64,000 nt of DNA from Tenacibaculum aiptasiae (GCF_008806755.1 NZ_WAAU01000008.1:756964-820963), one strand, 5' to 3'; positions 1 to 9,191 are shown, numbered from the stretch's first letter. A program made the numbers and translations. Notes: a model not told the origin generated them from the letters alone.

Positions 1-372
1 ATCTGTACCATGCAATGTAGTAACTACTTTTACATTAATACCTTTTTCTTCTAGCATCTTTTTAGCCATATATGCGGCATAGGCATGCGGTATTGCATAA
101 TGTACATGTAACACTTCTAATTGATGCTTTTCAACTACTTCAACCATCTTACTAGACAATGCTAATTCATAAGGTTGGTATTGAAATAAAGGATACTCTT
201 CTAATACTACTTCATGAAAGTGTATTCTGTGTGAAAAAAAGTCTAGTCGAACTGGTTGATTATATGTTATAAAATGTACTTCATGCCCTTTATCAGCTAA
301 TGCCATACCTAGTTCAGTTGCTACTACTCCACTTCCTCCAAAGGTAGGATAACATACAATTCCTATTCTCAT
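1..372 (-). CDS. bshA: N-acetyl-alpha-D-glucosaminyl L-malate synthase, N-terminal part (cut by window edge)
   Basis: The first 124 codons of a GT4-family glycosyltransferase, read from the ATG at 372. The N-terminus MRIGIVCYPTFGGSGVVATE followed by GHEVHFITYNQPVRL is the BshA signature (GGSG binds the UDP-sugar). BshA joins UDP-GlcNAc to L-malate, the first step of bacillithiol synthesis in the cytoplasm. The remaining roughly 250 residues lie outside the window. It is separated from the upstream transketolase gene by a terminator, so it is probably a separate transcript. Family assignment is by recognition of the sequence. Confidence 0.88.
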   Translation of the reverse strand, partial: MRIGIVCYPTFGGSGVVATELGMALADKGHEVHFITYNQPVRLDFFSHRIHFHEVVLEEYPLFQYQPYELALSSKMVEVVEKHQLEVLHVHYAIPHAYAAYMAKKMLEEKGINVKVVTTLHGTD

Positions 373-404
373 TTATTGTGTTTTATTATTTGGTATTATT
401 AATG

Positions 405-418
405 ACGTAAATTTACGT
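405..418. promoter_or_regulatory. 14-bp perfect palindrome upstream of bshA
   Basis: ACGTAAATTTACGT is a perfect palindrome in the short gap between the bshA start codon and the transketolase terminator. It could be an operator for bshA. No recognised regulator site is known to me with this sequence, and no TAnnTTTG box is visible next to it. Confidence 0.3.
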
Positions 419-450
419 TTTTACTTACGCTTTAATGTGAAGAAAAACAT

Positions 451-479
451 AAAAAAATCCCGCATAAAAGCGGGATTTT
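451..479 (-). terminator. intrinsic terminator downstream of transketolase subunit
   Basis: Perfect 10-bp stem (AAAATCCCGC / GCGGGATTTT) with a 6-nt loop and a T-run on the minus strand. It lies 25 bp after the transketolase stop codon. Confidence 0.88.
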
Positions 480-503
480 GAATGTTATTTTAAAAACTAT
501 TTC

Positions 504-1349
504 TTAGTAGTCTCCTAATGTTTCTGGATTTTGTGCTAACGATGCCTCTAATTGCTCATCGTTTGGTGCTTTACCATGCCATGCATGTGTATGCATCATA
601 AAGTCAATTCCATTCCCCATTTCTGTATATAATAATACACAAACTGGTTTTCCATTTCCTGTACGAGATTTTGCATCAGCCATTCCTTTTAAAATAGCAT
701 CAACATCATTTCCTTCTTTAATTTCTAATACATCCCAACCAAAAGCTTCAAATTTAGCTTTTAAGCTTCCCATTGCTAAAACTTCGTCAGTAGTACCGTC
801 AATTTGTTTTTCATTTACGTCTACAGTAGCAATTAAGTTATCTACTTTTTTTCCTGCTGCATACATTGCTGCTTCCCAGATTTGACCTTCTTGCAATTCT
901 CCATCACCATGTAATGAATATACAATTTTATCATCTCCATTCAACTTTTTTGCTTGAGCTGCACCAATAGCAACACTCATTCCTTGACCTAAAGATCCAG
1001 AAGCAATACGAATACCTGGTAAATGTTCGTGTGTTGTTGGGTGTCCTTGTAAACGTGTATCTAACTTTCTAAATGTTGCTAACTCAGCAACTGGAAAGAA
1101 TCCGCTACGTGCTAATACACTATAATAAACTGGCGATATATGTCCGTTTGATAAAAAGAATAAATCTTCATTATTTCCGTCCATTTTAAAATCAGTAGAA
1201 TAATCCATGATTTCTTGATATAAGCAAGTAAAAAATTCTGCACATCCTAAAGATCCTCCAGGGTGTCCTGAGTTTACTGCATGTACCATACGAACGATAT
1301 CTCTACGTACCTGTTGTGTAAATTCTTGAAGCTGTTGTGTTGTCGACAT
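504..1349 (-). CDS. transketolase, N-terminal (thiamine-diphosphate-binding) subunit
   Basis: 281 residues, matching the N-terminal half of transketolase rather than the full ~660-residue enzyme. It has the SGHPGGSLG segment near residue 27 and the thiamine-diphosphate motif GDGELQEGQIWEAA...N in the middle, and ends with the typical HAWHGKAP stretch. It transfers two-carbon ketol units in the non-oxidative pentose phosphate pathway. In flavobacteria the C-terminal half is usually a separate neighbouring gene. Here the gene downstream is bshA and the gene upstream is divergent, so the partner subunit is not adjacent and not in this window. The ATG at 1349 follows an exact -7 box by 20 bp. Confidence 0.93.
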   Translation of the reverse strand: MSTTQQLQEFTQQVRRDIVRMVHAVNSGHPGGSLGCAEFFTCLYQEIMDYSTDFKMDGNNEDLFFLSNGHISPVYYSVLARSGFFPVAELATFRKLDTRLQGHPTTHEHLPGIRIASGSLGQGMSVAIGAAQAKKLNGDDKIVYSLHGDGELQEGQIWEAAMYAAGKKVDNLIATVDVNEKQIDGTTDEVLAMGSLKAKFEAFGWDVLEIKEGNDVDAILKGMADAKSRTGNGKPVCVLLYTEMGNGIDFMMHTHAWHGKAPNDEQLEASLAQNPETLGDY

Positions 1350-1369
1350 TATTTTTTGTTTTATCTCGA

Positions 1370-1377
1370 CAAAAGTA
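1370..1377 (-). promoter_or_regulatory. -7 promoter element of transketolase gene
   Basis: TACTTTTG on the minus strand is an exact match to the Bacteroidota -7 consensus TAnnTTTG, 20 bp upstream of the start codon. Confidence 0.6.
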
Positions 1378-1563
1378 ATAGTTTAAAAAATAATTGCCAA
1401 TTACTTTTTCAATTCTTATTTAAAAAAGGGTTCTATAATTTTTAGTCCTAATTTTACCTTCTTATTTTATCAAAAGATTAAACAAATAAACTATCTCTCA
1501 TTTTAACTTAAATTAACATAATTAGGTACTACAATTTAGTAGATTGCGCAAAAAGTTAACTAA

Positions 1564-4500
1564 ATGAAGTACCTATCAATATTATTCGCGTTTTTAACGC
1601 TACAGCTATTCTCTCAAGAGAATCCCAATTGGCTGAGACACTCCTCAATTTCGCCAGATGGAAAAGAAATCGTTTTTACTTATAAAGGTGATTTATATAA
1701 AGTTCCCTCTACTGGTGGAACTGCAACTCAATTAACTTTTCATAAGGCACACGATTACAAAGCCGTTTGGAGTAAAGACGGTAAAAAAATTGCCTTTGCT
1801 TCTAATCGTTATGGGAATTTCGACATTTATATCATGGACGCCAGAGGTGGCGAAGCTAAAAGATTAACCTTTCACTCTACTAATGAAATTCCATTTTCTT
1901 TTTCAGCAAACAACAAAGAGGTTATTTTCGGAGCACAACGTCAGGATGAAGTAAAACATAGACAATATCCTACCAATTCTCAACCTGAACTTTATGCTGT
2001 ACCTGTAACAGCTGGGCGTGTTAGTCAATTAATGACGGTACCTGCTGAATATGTACAAGTATCTAAAAATGGTAACACTATGTTATACCATGATAAAAAA
2101 GGTGGTGAAAACGAATGGCGTAAGCACCATAAATCATCAATCACTAGAGACATTTGGAGTTACGATACTAAAAAGAAAACTCATAAAATGCTTACTTCTT
2201 TTGCTGGTGAAGACAGACATCCTTTCTTCTCTGATGATGAAAAAAACATTTATTATTTAAGTGAAAAAAGTGGCTCTTTTAATGTTCATAAAATGAATAT
2301 TGATAATGCTAACCAAGATCAACAACTAACAAATTTCAAATTACATCCTGTACGTTTCTTAAGTGTAGGTAATGGCATATTAAGTTTTGGTTACGATGGT
2401 GAATTATATACTATGAAAGAAGGCGAAAAACCTTCAAAAGTGAATGTTATTATTAGAACACAAAGCAAAGACAATAAAGATAAATTCATCTCTATTAATG
2501 GAGGTGTTAATGAAATGTCTATCTCTCCAAATGGAAAAGAAATTGCTTTTATTTCTAGAGGAGAAGTTTTTGTAACTTCAGTAAGTGAATCTTTCACTAA
2601 AAGGTTAACCAATACACCAGAAAGAGAGCGTTTTGTTACTTGGACTCCTGATGGAAAATCGGTAGTATACAGTAGCGAAAGAAATGGAAAATGGAGTATT
2701 TATAAAACAGAAAAAGTACGTAAAGAAGAACCTTTCTTTTTTGCAGCAACTTTATTAAAAGAAACTCCAGTTATTGAAAACAAATTTGACAATTACTTAC
2801 CAGAGTTCTCTCCTGATAGTTCTAAAATAGCTTTTGTTGAAGGAAGACGTACCTTAAAAGTAATGGACTTAAAAACTAAAAAACAAGTAACCTTATTAAC
2901 TCCAAAAGATTTATTCCACATGAGAGATGGTGATAAATACTACACATGGAGCCCTGATAGCAAATGGTTATTGGTTGGATGGAGTAAAACACTAAGTAAT
3001 AGTGAAGCTTTATTAATGGCTGCTGATGGTAGCAAACGTATAAACTTAACTGAGAGCGGTTATAACGATTACTATCCTAAATGGGTGAACGGTGGAAAGC
3101 AAATGTTATGGTTTAGTAACAGAAATGGGTTAAAGTCTTATGCTACTAGCGGACGTTCTCAATCTGATGTTTATAGTATGTTCTTTACACAAGAAGCTTG
3201 GGATGAATTTAACCTTAGCGATGAAGAGTTTAAATTGATGGAAACAATTAAAGCTATTCAGAAAAAAGAAAAGGATAAAAAAAAGAAAGAAGCTGACAAG
3301 AAGAATAAAAAAGGCAAAAAGAAAAAGGATAAAGACAAGAAAAAAGTAAAACCGCTTACTTTCGATTGGGATAGTATGAAAGATCGAATTAAAAGATTAA
3401 CTATTCATTCTTCAAGCCTTGGTGATGCAGTACTTTCTAAAAAAGGTGATGTTTTATATTACTTAGCTCGTTTTGAAGGAAAAATGAATCTTTGGAGTAC
3501 TAATTTACGTAACAAAGAAACCAAAATGGTTATGCGTTTAAATGCTAATTACGGTTCATTACAATGGGATAAAGACATGAAAAACCTATATCTTTTAAGT
3601 GGTGGAAGAATTTCTAAGATAGATCCTGCTAAAAAGAGCAAAAAACCGGTAAAAATTAGCGGTGAAATGATGTTGGACACTGCAGCTGAAAGAGAAGCTA
3701 TGTTCGATCACGTATGGATAAGAACAAATGCTATTTTTTATCACCCAGATTTCCACGGAACTGACTGGAACAAAATGAAAAAAGAATATAAAAAGTACTT
3801 ACCATCTATTGGTAATTCTTTTGAATTTTCTGAAATGCTTTCTGAAATGTTAGGTGAATTAAACGTTTCTCATGCTGGAGCTGGATATAGTAACAGTATT
3901 AAAAATGCTGATGCAACTGCTTCACTTGGTATTTTTATGAATTACAACCATAAAGGAGACGGAATTTTAATTGATGAAGTTATTAAAGACGGACCTTTAG
4001 ATAAATCATCTTTTAACGTTAAAGCAGGGATGATTATTGAAAAAATTGATGGTGTTACAATTGATAAAAACGAAGATGTTGCTAAATACTTAAACAGAAA
4101 AGTAGGAAAATTCGTTTTACTTGATATCACAAACCCTAAAACAAAGGAAAAACAAACCATTACTGTAAAACCTATTTCTTTGAGGCAAGAAAAACGTTTA
4201 TTATATAAAAGATGGGTAAAAACTAACGAAAAAGAAGTAGATAAATTAAGTAACGGAAAGTTAGGTTATGTTCATATCCCTGGAATGAGCGATGGTCCAT
4301 ACAGAAGTATTTATAAAGATATTATGGGTAAATTTTCTGACCGTAAAGGAATTATTATTGATACAAGATTTAATAGTGGTGGTGACTTAGTTGCTGATTT
4401 AGCTATGTTCTTTACTGGAGTTCCTTTTATTTCATACGAAACAGAAGCTAAAGTAGTTGGTGGTGAACCTACTTCACGTTGGACAAAACCTACATTATCT

Positions 4501-4806
4501 ATCTTTAACGAGAGCATGTATTCTGATGGACATTGTTATGCTGCTGGATATACTGATCTTAAAATTGGAAAAACAGTAGGTATGCCAGTTCCTGGTACTT
4601 GTAGTTTTGCAGGATGGGAAGGATTACCAAATGGAAGCTACTGGGGTGTTGTTCCTATTAGTGCGAAAGATAAATCTGGAAGATGGATGGAAAACAACCA
4701 AACAGAGCCTACCATTAAAGTAAAAAACATGCCTGGTATTATTGATAAAGGTCGTGATCAACAATTAGAGCGATCTGTATCTGAAATGCTTAAAGACATC
4801 AAATAG
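1564..4806 (+). CDS. tricorn-like S41 peptidase with beta-propeller domains, exported
   Basis: 1080 residues. A signal peptide (about residues 1-17) is followed by TolB/PD40-type propeller repeats (SPDGKEIVFT and similar) to about residue 700, then a PDZ domain and a C-terminal S41 peptidase domain. The tricorn catalytic tetrad can be placed: Ser769-His770 (NVSHAG), nucleophile Ser987 followed by Asp988 (MYSDG) and Glu1043 (WMENN), so the enzyme looks active. An unusual run of about 30 mostly lysine residues (about 566-597) separates two propeller parts. It probably degrades peptides in the periplasm. It is monocistronic with its own terminator. Confidence 0.92.
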   Translation: MKYLSILFAFLTLQLFSQENPNWLRHSSISPDGKEIVFTYKGDLYKVPSTGGTATQLTFHKAHDYKAVWSKDGKKIAFASNRYGNFDIYIMDARGGEAKRLTFHSTNEIPFSFSANNKEVIFGAQRQDEVKHRQYPTNSQPELYAVPVTAGRVSQLMTVPAEYVQVSKNGNTMLYHDKKGGENEWRKHHKSSITRDIWSYDTKKKTHKMLTSFAGEDRHPFFSDDEKNIYYLSEKSGSFNVHKMNIDNANQDQQLTNFKLHPVRFLSVGNGILSFGYDGELYTMKEGEKPSKVNVIIRTQSKDNKDKFISINGGVNEMSISPNGKEIAFISRGEVFVTSVSESFTKRLTNTPERERFVTWTPDGKSVVYSSERNGKWSIYKTEKVRKEEPFFFAATLLKETPVIENKFDNYLPEFSPDSSKIAFVEGRRTLKVMDLKTKKQVTLLTPKDLFHMRDGDKYYTWSPDSKWLLVGWSKTLSNSEALLMAADGSKRINLTESGYNDYYPKWVNGGKQMLWFSNRNGLKSYATSGRSQSDVYSMFFTQEAWDEFNLSDEEFKLMETIKAIQKKEKDKKKKEADKKNKKGKKKKDKDKKKVKPLTFDWDSMKDRIKRLTIHSSSLGDAVLSKKGDVLYYLARFEGKMNLWSTNLRNKETKMVMRLNANYGSLQWDKDMKNLYLLSGGRISKIDPAKKSKKPVKISGEMMLDTAAEREAMFDHVWIRTNAIFYHPDFHGTDWNKMKKEYKKYLPSIGNSFEFSEMLSEMLGELNVSHAGAGYSNSIKNADATASLGIFMNYNHKGDGILIDEVIKDGPLDKSSFNVKAGMIIEKIDGVTIDKNEDVAKYLNRKVGKFVLLDITNPKTKEKQTITVKPISLRQEKRLLYKRWVKTNEKEVDKLSNGKLGYVHIPGMSDGPYRSIYKDIMGKFSDRKGIIIDTRFNSGGDLVADLAMFFTGVPFISYETEAKVVGGEPTSRWTKPTLSIFNESMYSDGHCYAAGYTDLKIGKTVGMPVPGTCSFAGWEGLPNGSYWGVVPISAKDKSGRWMENNQTEPTIKVKNMPGIIDKGRDQQLERSVSEMLKDIK

Positions 4807-4826
4807 TTTTAAATACATTCAATATC

Positions 4827-4864
4827 AAAAAGGTTAAAGTTCATTATACTTTAACCTTTTTTTG
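4827..4864 (+). terminator. intrinsic terminator of the tricorn-like gene
   Basis: Stem AAAGGTTAAAGT with its complement ACTTTAACCTTT, short AT loop, then a run of T. It sits about 20 bp past the stop codon. Confidence 0.88.
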
Positions 4865-4904
4865 TTACGGTACATTCAGCTTGTTAAGTATTATAATTTT
4901 TTTT

Positions 4905-5092
4905 CTTTCAACGAAGCTCGCTGATAGCTCTGCATTAAAACGAAACCATCAGCGAAGCTCGTTGATTGAATTGCATAAAAACAAAACGCTCAGCGAAGTT
5001 CGCTGAGCATTTCGTAGAGTTTCGAAACCACCAGCGAGCTTCGCTGATAGTTTCATCGGATTTTTATTGTGTCAGCGAACGCCGCTGACACT
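4905..5092. repeat. five 17-bp palindromes at exact 41-bp spacing
   Basis: Five imperfect palindromes of the form TCAGCGAAGCTCGCTGA are centred at 4916, 4957, 4998, 5039 and 5080, that is every 41 bp without exception. The 24-bp segments between them are AT-rich and partly alike (several end in CGAAACCA), so the unit is a degenerate 41-bp tandem repeat rather than unique spacers. The array fills the gap between two convergent genes. Function unknown. No cas genes are present. Confidence 0.9.
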
Positions 5093-5108
5093 TTCAACTA
5101 AAAAATGT

Positions 5109-6368
5109 TTAGGTTTTTTGTTTTTTCTTTTTTGCCGCTGGAAAAAGTACATTATTTAAAATCAAACGATAGCCTGGAGATGTTGGGTGCAAGTCTAACT
5201 CTGTTTTTGGATCTCCTACTCTATGCTGATAATCTTCAGGGTCATGACCTCCATAAAAAGTAAACATTCCTTTTCCTTTGGTTCCATGAATGTATCTACC
5301 TTCCCCATTGGTTTTATTTTCTCCTAAAACCATAATCGTAGGTTTGATAGTTTTGCGATCAAAAGAAGTGGTTTGTCCCATAAATGCTTTTACTAACTGA
5401 GTATGATTTTGTGTTAGCATCGTTGGTACCTGATCCCACTTAGCCGAATATTCTTTTAATGTAAAGTAATCTACCTCTTTTTTTATTCTACGTTTACGAG
5501 TCATATCTATAGAAGAAAACTCATATGTTGTTGGGTTACGAATTAATTCAAAATCTCTAAAAGCAAAGGTTTTATTAAAATCTATTTTCGATTGATAGTT
5601 TGGTTCAGAAGCATCTCCATCAAACATTCCTTCACAAATATCAACTCCATCTGCTGCTAAAGCAATATCAAAACTATCGGTAGCAGAACACATTGCAAAC
5701 ATAAATCCTCCTCCTATTACATAGTCACGTATCTTTTTAGCAACAGCTCCTTTTTGTTCTGATACCTTGGTATATCCTAACTTTTTAGCCAACGCCTCTG
5801 CATCCTTCTTTTGTTGTATATACCACGGTGCTGTTCTAAACGCTCCATAAAAACGTCCATACTGTCCTGTAAAATCTTCGTGATGTAAATGCAACCATTC
5901 ATATAACAATAGCTTGTCGTCTAATACTTCTTCATCATAAATAACATCAAATGGAATTTCTGCATAGGATAACACCATAGTTACAGCATCGTCCCAAGGC
6001 ATTTTTCCTTTAGGTGAATACACCGCTATTTTAGGAGCTTTTTCTAAAGTTACCGCTTCTTGATTTTTAGATGGTGATGAAATTTCTTCTAATATTAATT
6101 TCGATCTGGCATCGGAGATTATTTGATAAGAAACTCCTCTAATTTTACATTCCTTTTCAACAGCCTCATTATTCTCCATTAAAAAAGCACCTCCATCATA
6201 ATTTAACAGCCACTTTGCTTTCAAACCATTTTGCAATGCATAATAAACAATTCCATATGCTTTTAAATGATTCTTTTGGTTATCATGACTCATTGGTACA
6301 TAGATAAATGATGCCCAAATTGAATTTGAAAATAACAATAACGCTATTATGTATATATATTTTTTCAT
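5109..6368 (-). CDS. putative exported amidotransferase-like protein (family often labelled asparagine synthetase B)
   Basis: 419 residues with an N-terminal signal peptide (MKKYIYIIALLLFSNSIWA). The middle contains IGGGFMFAMCSATDSFD, which resembles the nucleophile elbow of class I glutamine-amidotransferase-like folds with a cysteine at the elbow. Members of this flavobacterial family are often named asparagine synthetase B in databases, but I see neither the N-terminal Ntn-amidotransferase nor the ATP-binding synthetase domain of true AsnB, so that name is doubtful. The C-terminus is lysine-rich. The gene lies downstream of dnaB on the same strand, with a terminator-like hairpin between them. 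Confidence 0.65.
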   Translation of the reverse strand: MKKYIYIIALLLFSNSIWASFIYVPMSHDNQKNHLKAYGIVYYALQNGLKAKWLLNYDGGAFLMENNEAVEKECKIRGVSYQIISDARSKLILEEISSPSKNQEAVTLEKAPKIAVYSPKGKMPWDDAVTMVLSYAEIPFDVIYDEEVLDDKLLLYEWLHLHHEDFTGQYGRFYGAFRTAPWYIQQKKDAEALAKKLGYTKVSEQKGAVAKKIRDYVIGGGFMFAMCSATDSFDIALAADGVDICEGMFDGDASEPNYQSKIDFNKTFAFRDFELIRNPTTYEFSSIDMTRKRRIKKEVDYFTLKEYSAKWDQVPTMLTQNHTQLVKAFMGQTTSFDRKTIKPTIMVLGENKTNGEGRYIHGTKGKGMFTFYGGHDPEDYQHRVGDPKTELDLHPTSPGYRLILNNVLFPAAKKKKQKT

Positions 6369-6379
6369 ATGTAAAAACT

Positions 6380-6415
6380 AAAATACACAATTACTGTTTA
6401 GCAATTGTGTATTTT
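6380..6415 (-). terminator. hairpin between dnaB and the downstream gene
   Basis: Perfect 13-bp inverted repeat AAAATACACAATT / AATTGTGTATTTT with a 10-nt loop, 28 bp after the dnaB stop. The T-run on the minus strand is interrupted, so termination may be partial. Confidence 0.55.
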
Positions 6416-6442
6416 AAATTATTTTATGAATTGTTTAATATT

Positions 6443-7957
6443 CTAGAACGGTACGTCGTCATCACTTGGACCGAAAGCATCTTCTGGTGAAGTGAAGTTA
6501 TTTGATGAAATCTCGTCATTAAAACTTGAGTTCATACTCGACTGGAATTCACTACTAAACCCTTCTTCTAAATCCGAGAATTTTGCTAAGTGTCCAGTAA
6601 ACTTTAAACGAATATTATCTAAACCACCATTACGGTGTTTTGCTACAATAAACTCTCCTTGTCCCTCACATGGTGAATGATCATCGTCATCCCATTCTGT
6701 CATTCCATAGTATTCAGGTCTAAAGATAAACGATACAATATCGGCATCCTGCTCAATCGCCCCAGATTCACGAAGATCAGATAGTAACGGACGTTTTGAA
6801 CCTCCACGAGTTTCTACCGCACGCGATAACTGTGATAACGCAATTACTGGTACATTTAATTCCTTTGCTAGTGCTTTTAAGTTACGTGAAATTGTAGAAA
6901 TTTCCTGCTCACGGTTTCCTCCTGCTCCACCAGCTGTCATTAACTGTAAATAATCAATAATTAAGATACGTACATTGTGTTGTGACACTAAACGTCTTGC
7001 TTTTGCACGTAAATCGAAAATTGAAAGTGCCGGAGTATCATCAATAAAGATTGGTGAATCTGATAACCTCTTTACTTTTACGTTTAACTGCTCCCATTCG
7101 TGTGGTTCCAAGTTACCTTTACGTAATTTCTCCGAAGTTAATCCAGTTTCTGATGATATCATACGAGTAATTAGCTGTACCGATGACATCTCCAGTGAGA
7201 ATATAGCTACTGCATGATTAAATTCAATCGCCATATTTTTAGCCATCGAAATTACAAATGCCGTTTTCCCCATACCAGGACGTGCAGCAATAATAATTAA
7301 ATCGGAAGGTTGCCATCCTGATGTCAAAGCATCTAGTTTGGTAAATCCAGTGGCTAAACCACTCATCCCTTCTTTACCTGATATCTCTTGAATTTTGTTA
7401 ATCGATTGTTGTACTAAAGAATCTGCTCTTTCTGCTCCTTTTTTAAGGTTTCCTTGCGTTACCTCAAATAACTTTCCCTCGGCGTCATCTAATAAATCGA
7501 ATACATCTATTGTTTCTGTATAAGCACTCTCTATAATTTCAGAAGAGATAGTAATTAACTTACGCTGAATAAACTTTTCTAAAATAATACGTGAGTGAAA
7601 CTCAATATGTGCAGACGATGCTACTTTTTGTGTTAATCCTATTAAATAGAAATCTCCACCTGCAACATCTAATTTTCCATTTTTCTTCAATTGATTCGAT
7701 ACAGAAAGTAAATCAATTGGCTCTGAGTTTTGGAAAAGCGTATAAATTGCAGAATATATTTCTTGATGACGTTTATCGTAAAAAGCCTCAGGGTGTAAAA
7801 TATCAATTACTTCATCAATCCCCTTTTTATCAATCATCATAGCACCTAAAACTGCCTCCTCAAGTTCTAGAGCTTGTGGTGGTAATTTTCCTTTTTCAAG
7901 ACTTACTATTCTAGCCTTATCAACTTTTGTTCCCCTAACAGAGTGCGTTTTTTCCAT
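6443..7957 (-). CDS. dnaB: replicative DNA helicase DnaB
   Basis: 504 residues, normal length. An N-terminal DnaB domain (PPQALELEEAVLGAMM) is followed by a RecA-like domain with Walker A ARPGMGKTAF and Walker B ILIIDYLQLM, and a C-terminal SGAIEQDADIVSFIFRPEYY segment. It unwinds the fork as a hexamer loaded at oriC. The acidic tail ending DDDVPF is typical of flavobacterial DnaB. The -7 box lies only 5 bp upstream of the ATG, so the mRNA may have essentially no 5' leader. Confidence 0.97.
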   Translation of the reverse strand: MEKTHSVRGTKVDKARIVSLEKGKLPPQALELEEAVLGAMMIDKKGIDEVIDILHPEAFYDKRHQEIYSAIYTLFQNSEPIDLLSVSNQLKKNGKLDVAGGDFYLIGLTQKVASSAHIEFHSRIILEKFIQRKLITISSEIIESAYTETIDVFDLLDDAEGKLFEVTQGNLKKGAERADSLVQQSINKIQEISGKEGMSGLATGFTKLDALTSGWQPSDLIIIAARPGMGKTAFVISMAKNMAIEFNHAVAIFSLEMSSVQLITRMISSETGLTSEKLRKGNLEPHEWEQLNVKVKRLSDSPIFIDDTPALSIFDLRAKARRLVSQHNVRILIIDYLQLMTAGGAGGNREQEISTISRNLKALAKELNVPVIALSQLSRAVETRGGSKRPLLSDLRESGAIEQDADIVSFIFRPEYYGMTEWDDDDHSPCEGQGEFIVAKHRNGGLDNIRLKFTGHLAKFSDLEEGFSSEFQSSMNSSFNDEISSNNFTSPEDAFGPSDDDVPF

Positions 7958-7962
7958 GAGAA

Positions 7963-7970
7963 CAAAAGTA
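7963..7970 (-). promoter_or_regulatory. -7 promoter element of dnaB
   Basis: TACTTTTG on the minus strand matches TAnnTTTG exactly. It ends 5 bp before the dnaB ATG, predicting transcription start at or next to the start codon. Confidence 0.55.
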
Positions 7971-8071
7971 TATTTTTATGCTGATATTTATAGAAGCATT
8001 TCCTAAATTTCTTTTTACACAAATTCGCCAATAAAATTGTTATTAACTTGTTGATAACGTTTCAACTTTCT

Positions 8072-8079
8072 TATTTTTG
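8072..8079 (+). promoter_or_regulatory. -7 promoter element of the DUF3810 gene
   Basis: TATTTTTG matches TAnnTTTG exactly and ends 5 bp before the ATG at 8085, the same geometry as for dnaB, with which it is divergent. Confidence 0.55.
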
Positions 8080-8084
8080 AAACC

Positions 8085-9155
8085 ATGAGGCACTCAAAAA
8101 AACATTTAATTCTAGCGTTAACCCTTCCATTTCAAATCATATTTATTCATTTTTTAAGTCAACAAACACAATGGATAGAACAATATTATAGCAATGGATT
8201 ATATCCTTATATTTCAAAATTCTTTAGAATTCTTCTAGGATGGCTTCCTTTTTCTTTTGGTGATGTACTTGGCTTCTTTTTATTGTTTTTATTTATCAAA
8301 GCTATTTACCGTTTGTTCAAAACCAAATTTAAATTCATACTACCTCAGTTAATCAAATTTGTTTCCATTTTAGCAGTTGTTTATGCTTGCTTTTATGCTT
8401 TTTGGGGATTGAATTATTTTCGCGAACCATTAGCTAAAAACCTGAACTTACAACAATCTGCTTATACGACTGATGAGTTAGTTTCAACCACAAAAAAAAT
8501 TGTTTCTGAATTAAATAGAATTCATTTGCTTATAACTAACAACGACTCTATTGAAGTGAAAGTACCTTATTCTCAAAAAGAAATTTACAAGTTAGCACCT
8601 AATGGTTATAATAAGTTAACTAAATCCTATCCACAGTTGGCTTATACAAATCCTTCTATTAAAAATTCTCTGGTAAGCTTATTTCAGTCATACAATACAA
8701 CTTCAGGCTACATCAATCCAATAACAGGGGAAGCTCAAGTAAATGATATGATTCCTAAAACTGGTTATCCAGCCACTACTTGTCATGAAATGGCACATCA
8801 AATAGGTTGGGCTGCTGAAAATGATGCTAATTTTGTTGGGTTCTTGGCTTGCATAGCCAACGACGATTTATACTTTCAATACTCAGGTTACAGGATGGCA
8901 TACAACTACTGTTTTGGTCAAATATATAAACGTGATAAAGAAATAGCAAAGGAAATAAAAAAAACGGTAAATAAAGGAATCTATAAAGATTACAGAAATA
9001 GTTATTTACACTGGAAACAATATCAAAACCCTATTGAACCTTACTTTAAAAAAGGCTATAACTCTTACTTAAAAGCTAACAAACAAACAAAAGGAATTGA
9101 TTCTTACAGTTATGTGGTAGACTTGCTAATTGCTTACTTTAAACAAGCAAATTAA
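8085..9155 (+). CDS. DUF3810 family membrane protein with HExxH motif
   Basis: 356 residues. Three hydrophobic segments in the first about 120 residues are probable membrane helices. The remainder carries TCHEMAHQIGW, an HExxH zinc-metallopeptidase-type motif, followed by a conserved FVGFLA region. This is the layout of the DUF3810 family, common in Bacteroidota and of unknown substrate. The HExxH motif suggests a membrane-anchored peptidase facing the periplasm, but this is inference. Likely a separate transcript from pepT, which has its own -7 box. Confidence 0.85.
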   Translation: MRHSKKHLILALTLPFQIIFIHFLSQQTQWIEQYYSNGLYPYISKFFRILLGWLPFSFGDVLGFFLLFLFIKAIYRLFKTKFKFILPQLIKFVSILAVVYACFYAFWGLNYFREPLAKNLNLQQSAYTTDELVSTTKKIVSELNRIHLLITNNDSIEVKVPYSQKEIYKLAPNGYNKLTKSYPQLAYTNPSIKNSLVSLFQSYNTTSGYINPITGEAQVNDMIPKTGYPATTCHEMAHQIGWAAENDANFVGFLACIANDDLYFQYSGYRMAYNYCFGQIYKRDKEIAKEIKKTVNKGIYKDYRNSYLHWKQYQNPIEPYFKKGYNSYLKANKQTKGIDSYSYVVDLLIAYFKQAN

Positions 9156-9191
9156 ACTTCAAATTTATTTATAAAATACTATTGAAATAGC

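Noticed and set aside
4905..5092. CRISPR array
   Set aside because: The period is regular, but repeats are only 17 bp and imperfect, the 24-bp segments between them resemble one another, and no cas gene is in the window.
5109..6368. true asparagine synthetase B
   Set aside because: The protein has a signal peptide and lacks both the N-terminal nucleophile domain (no Cys2) and the ATP-pyrophosphatase motif of AsnB.
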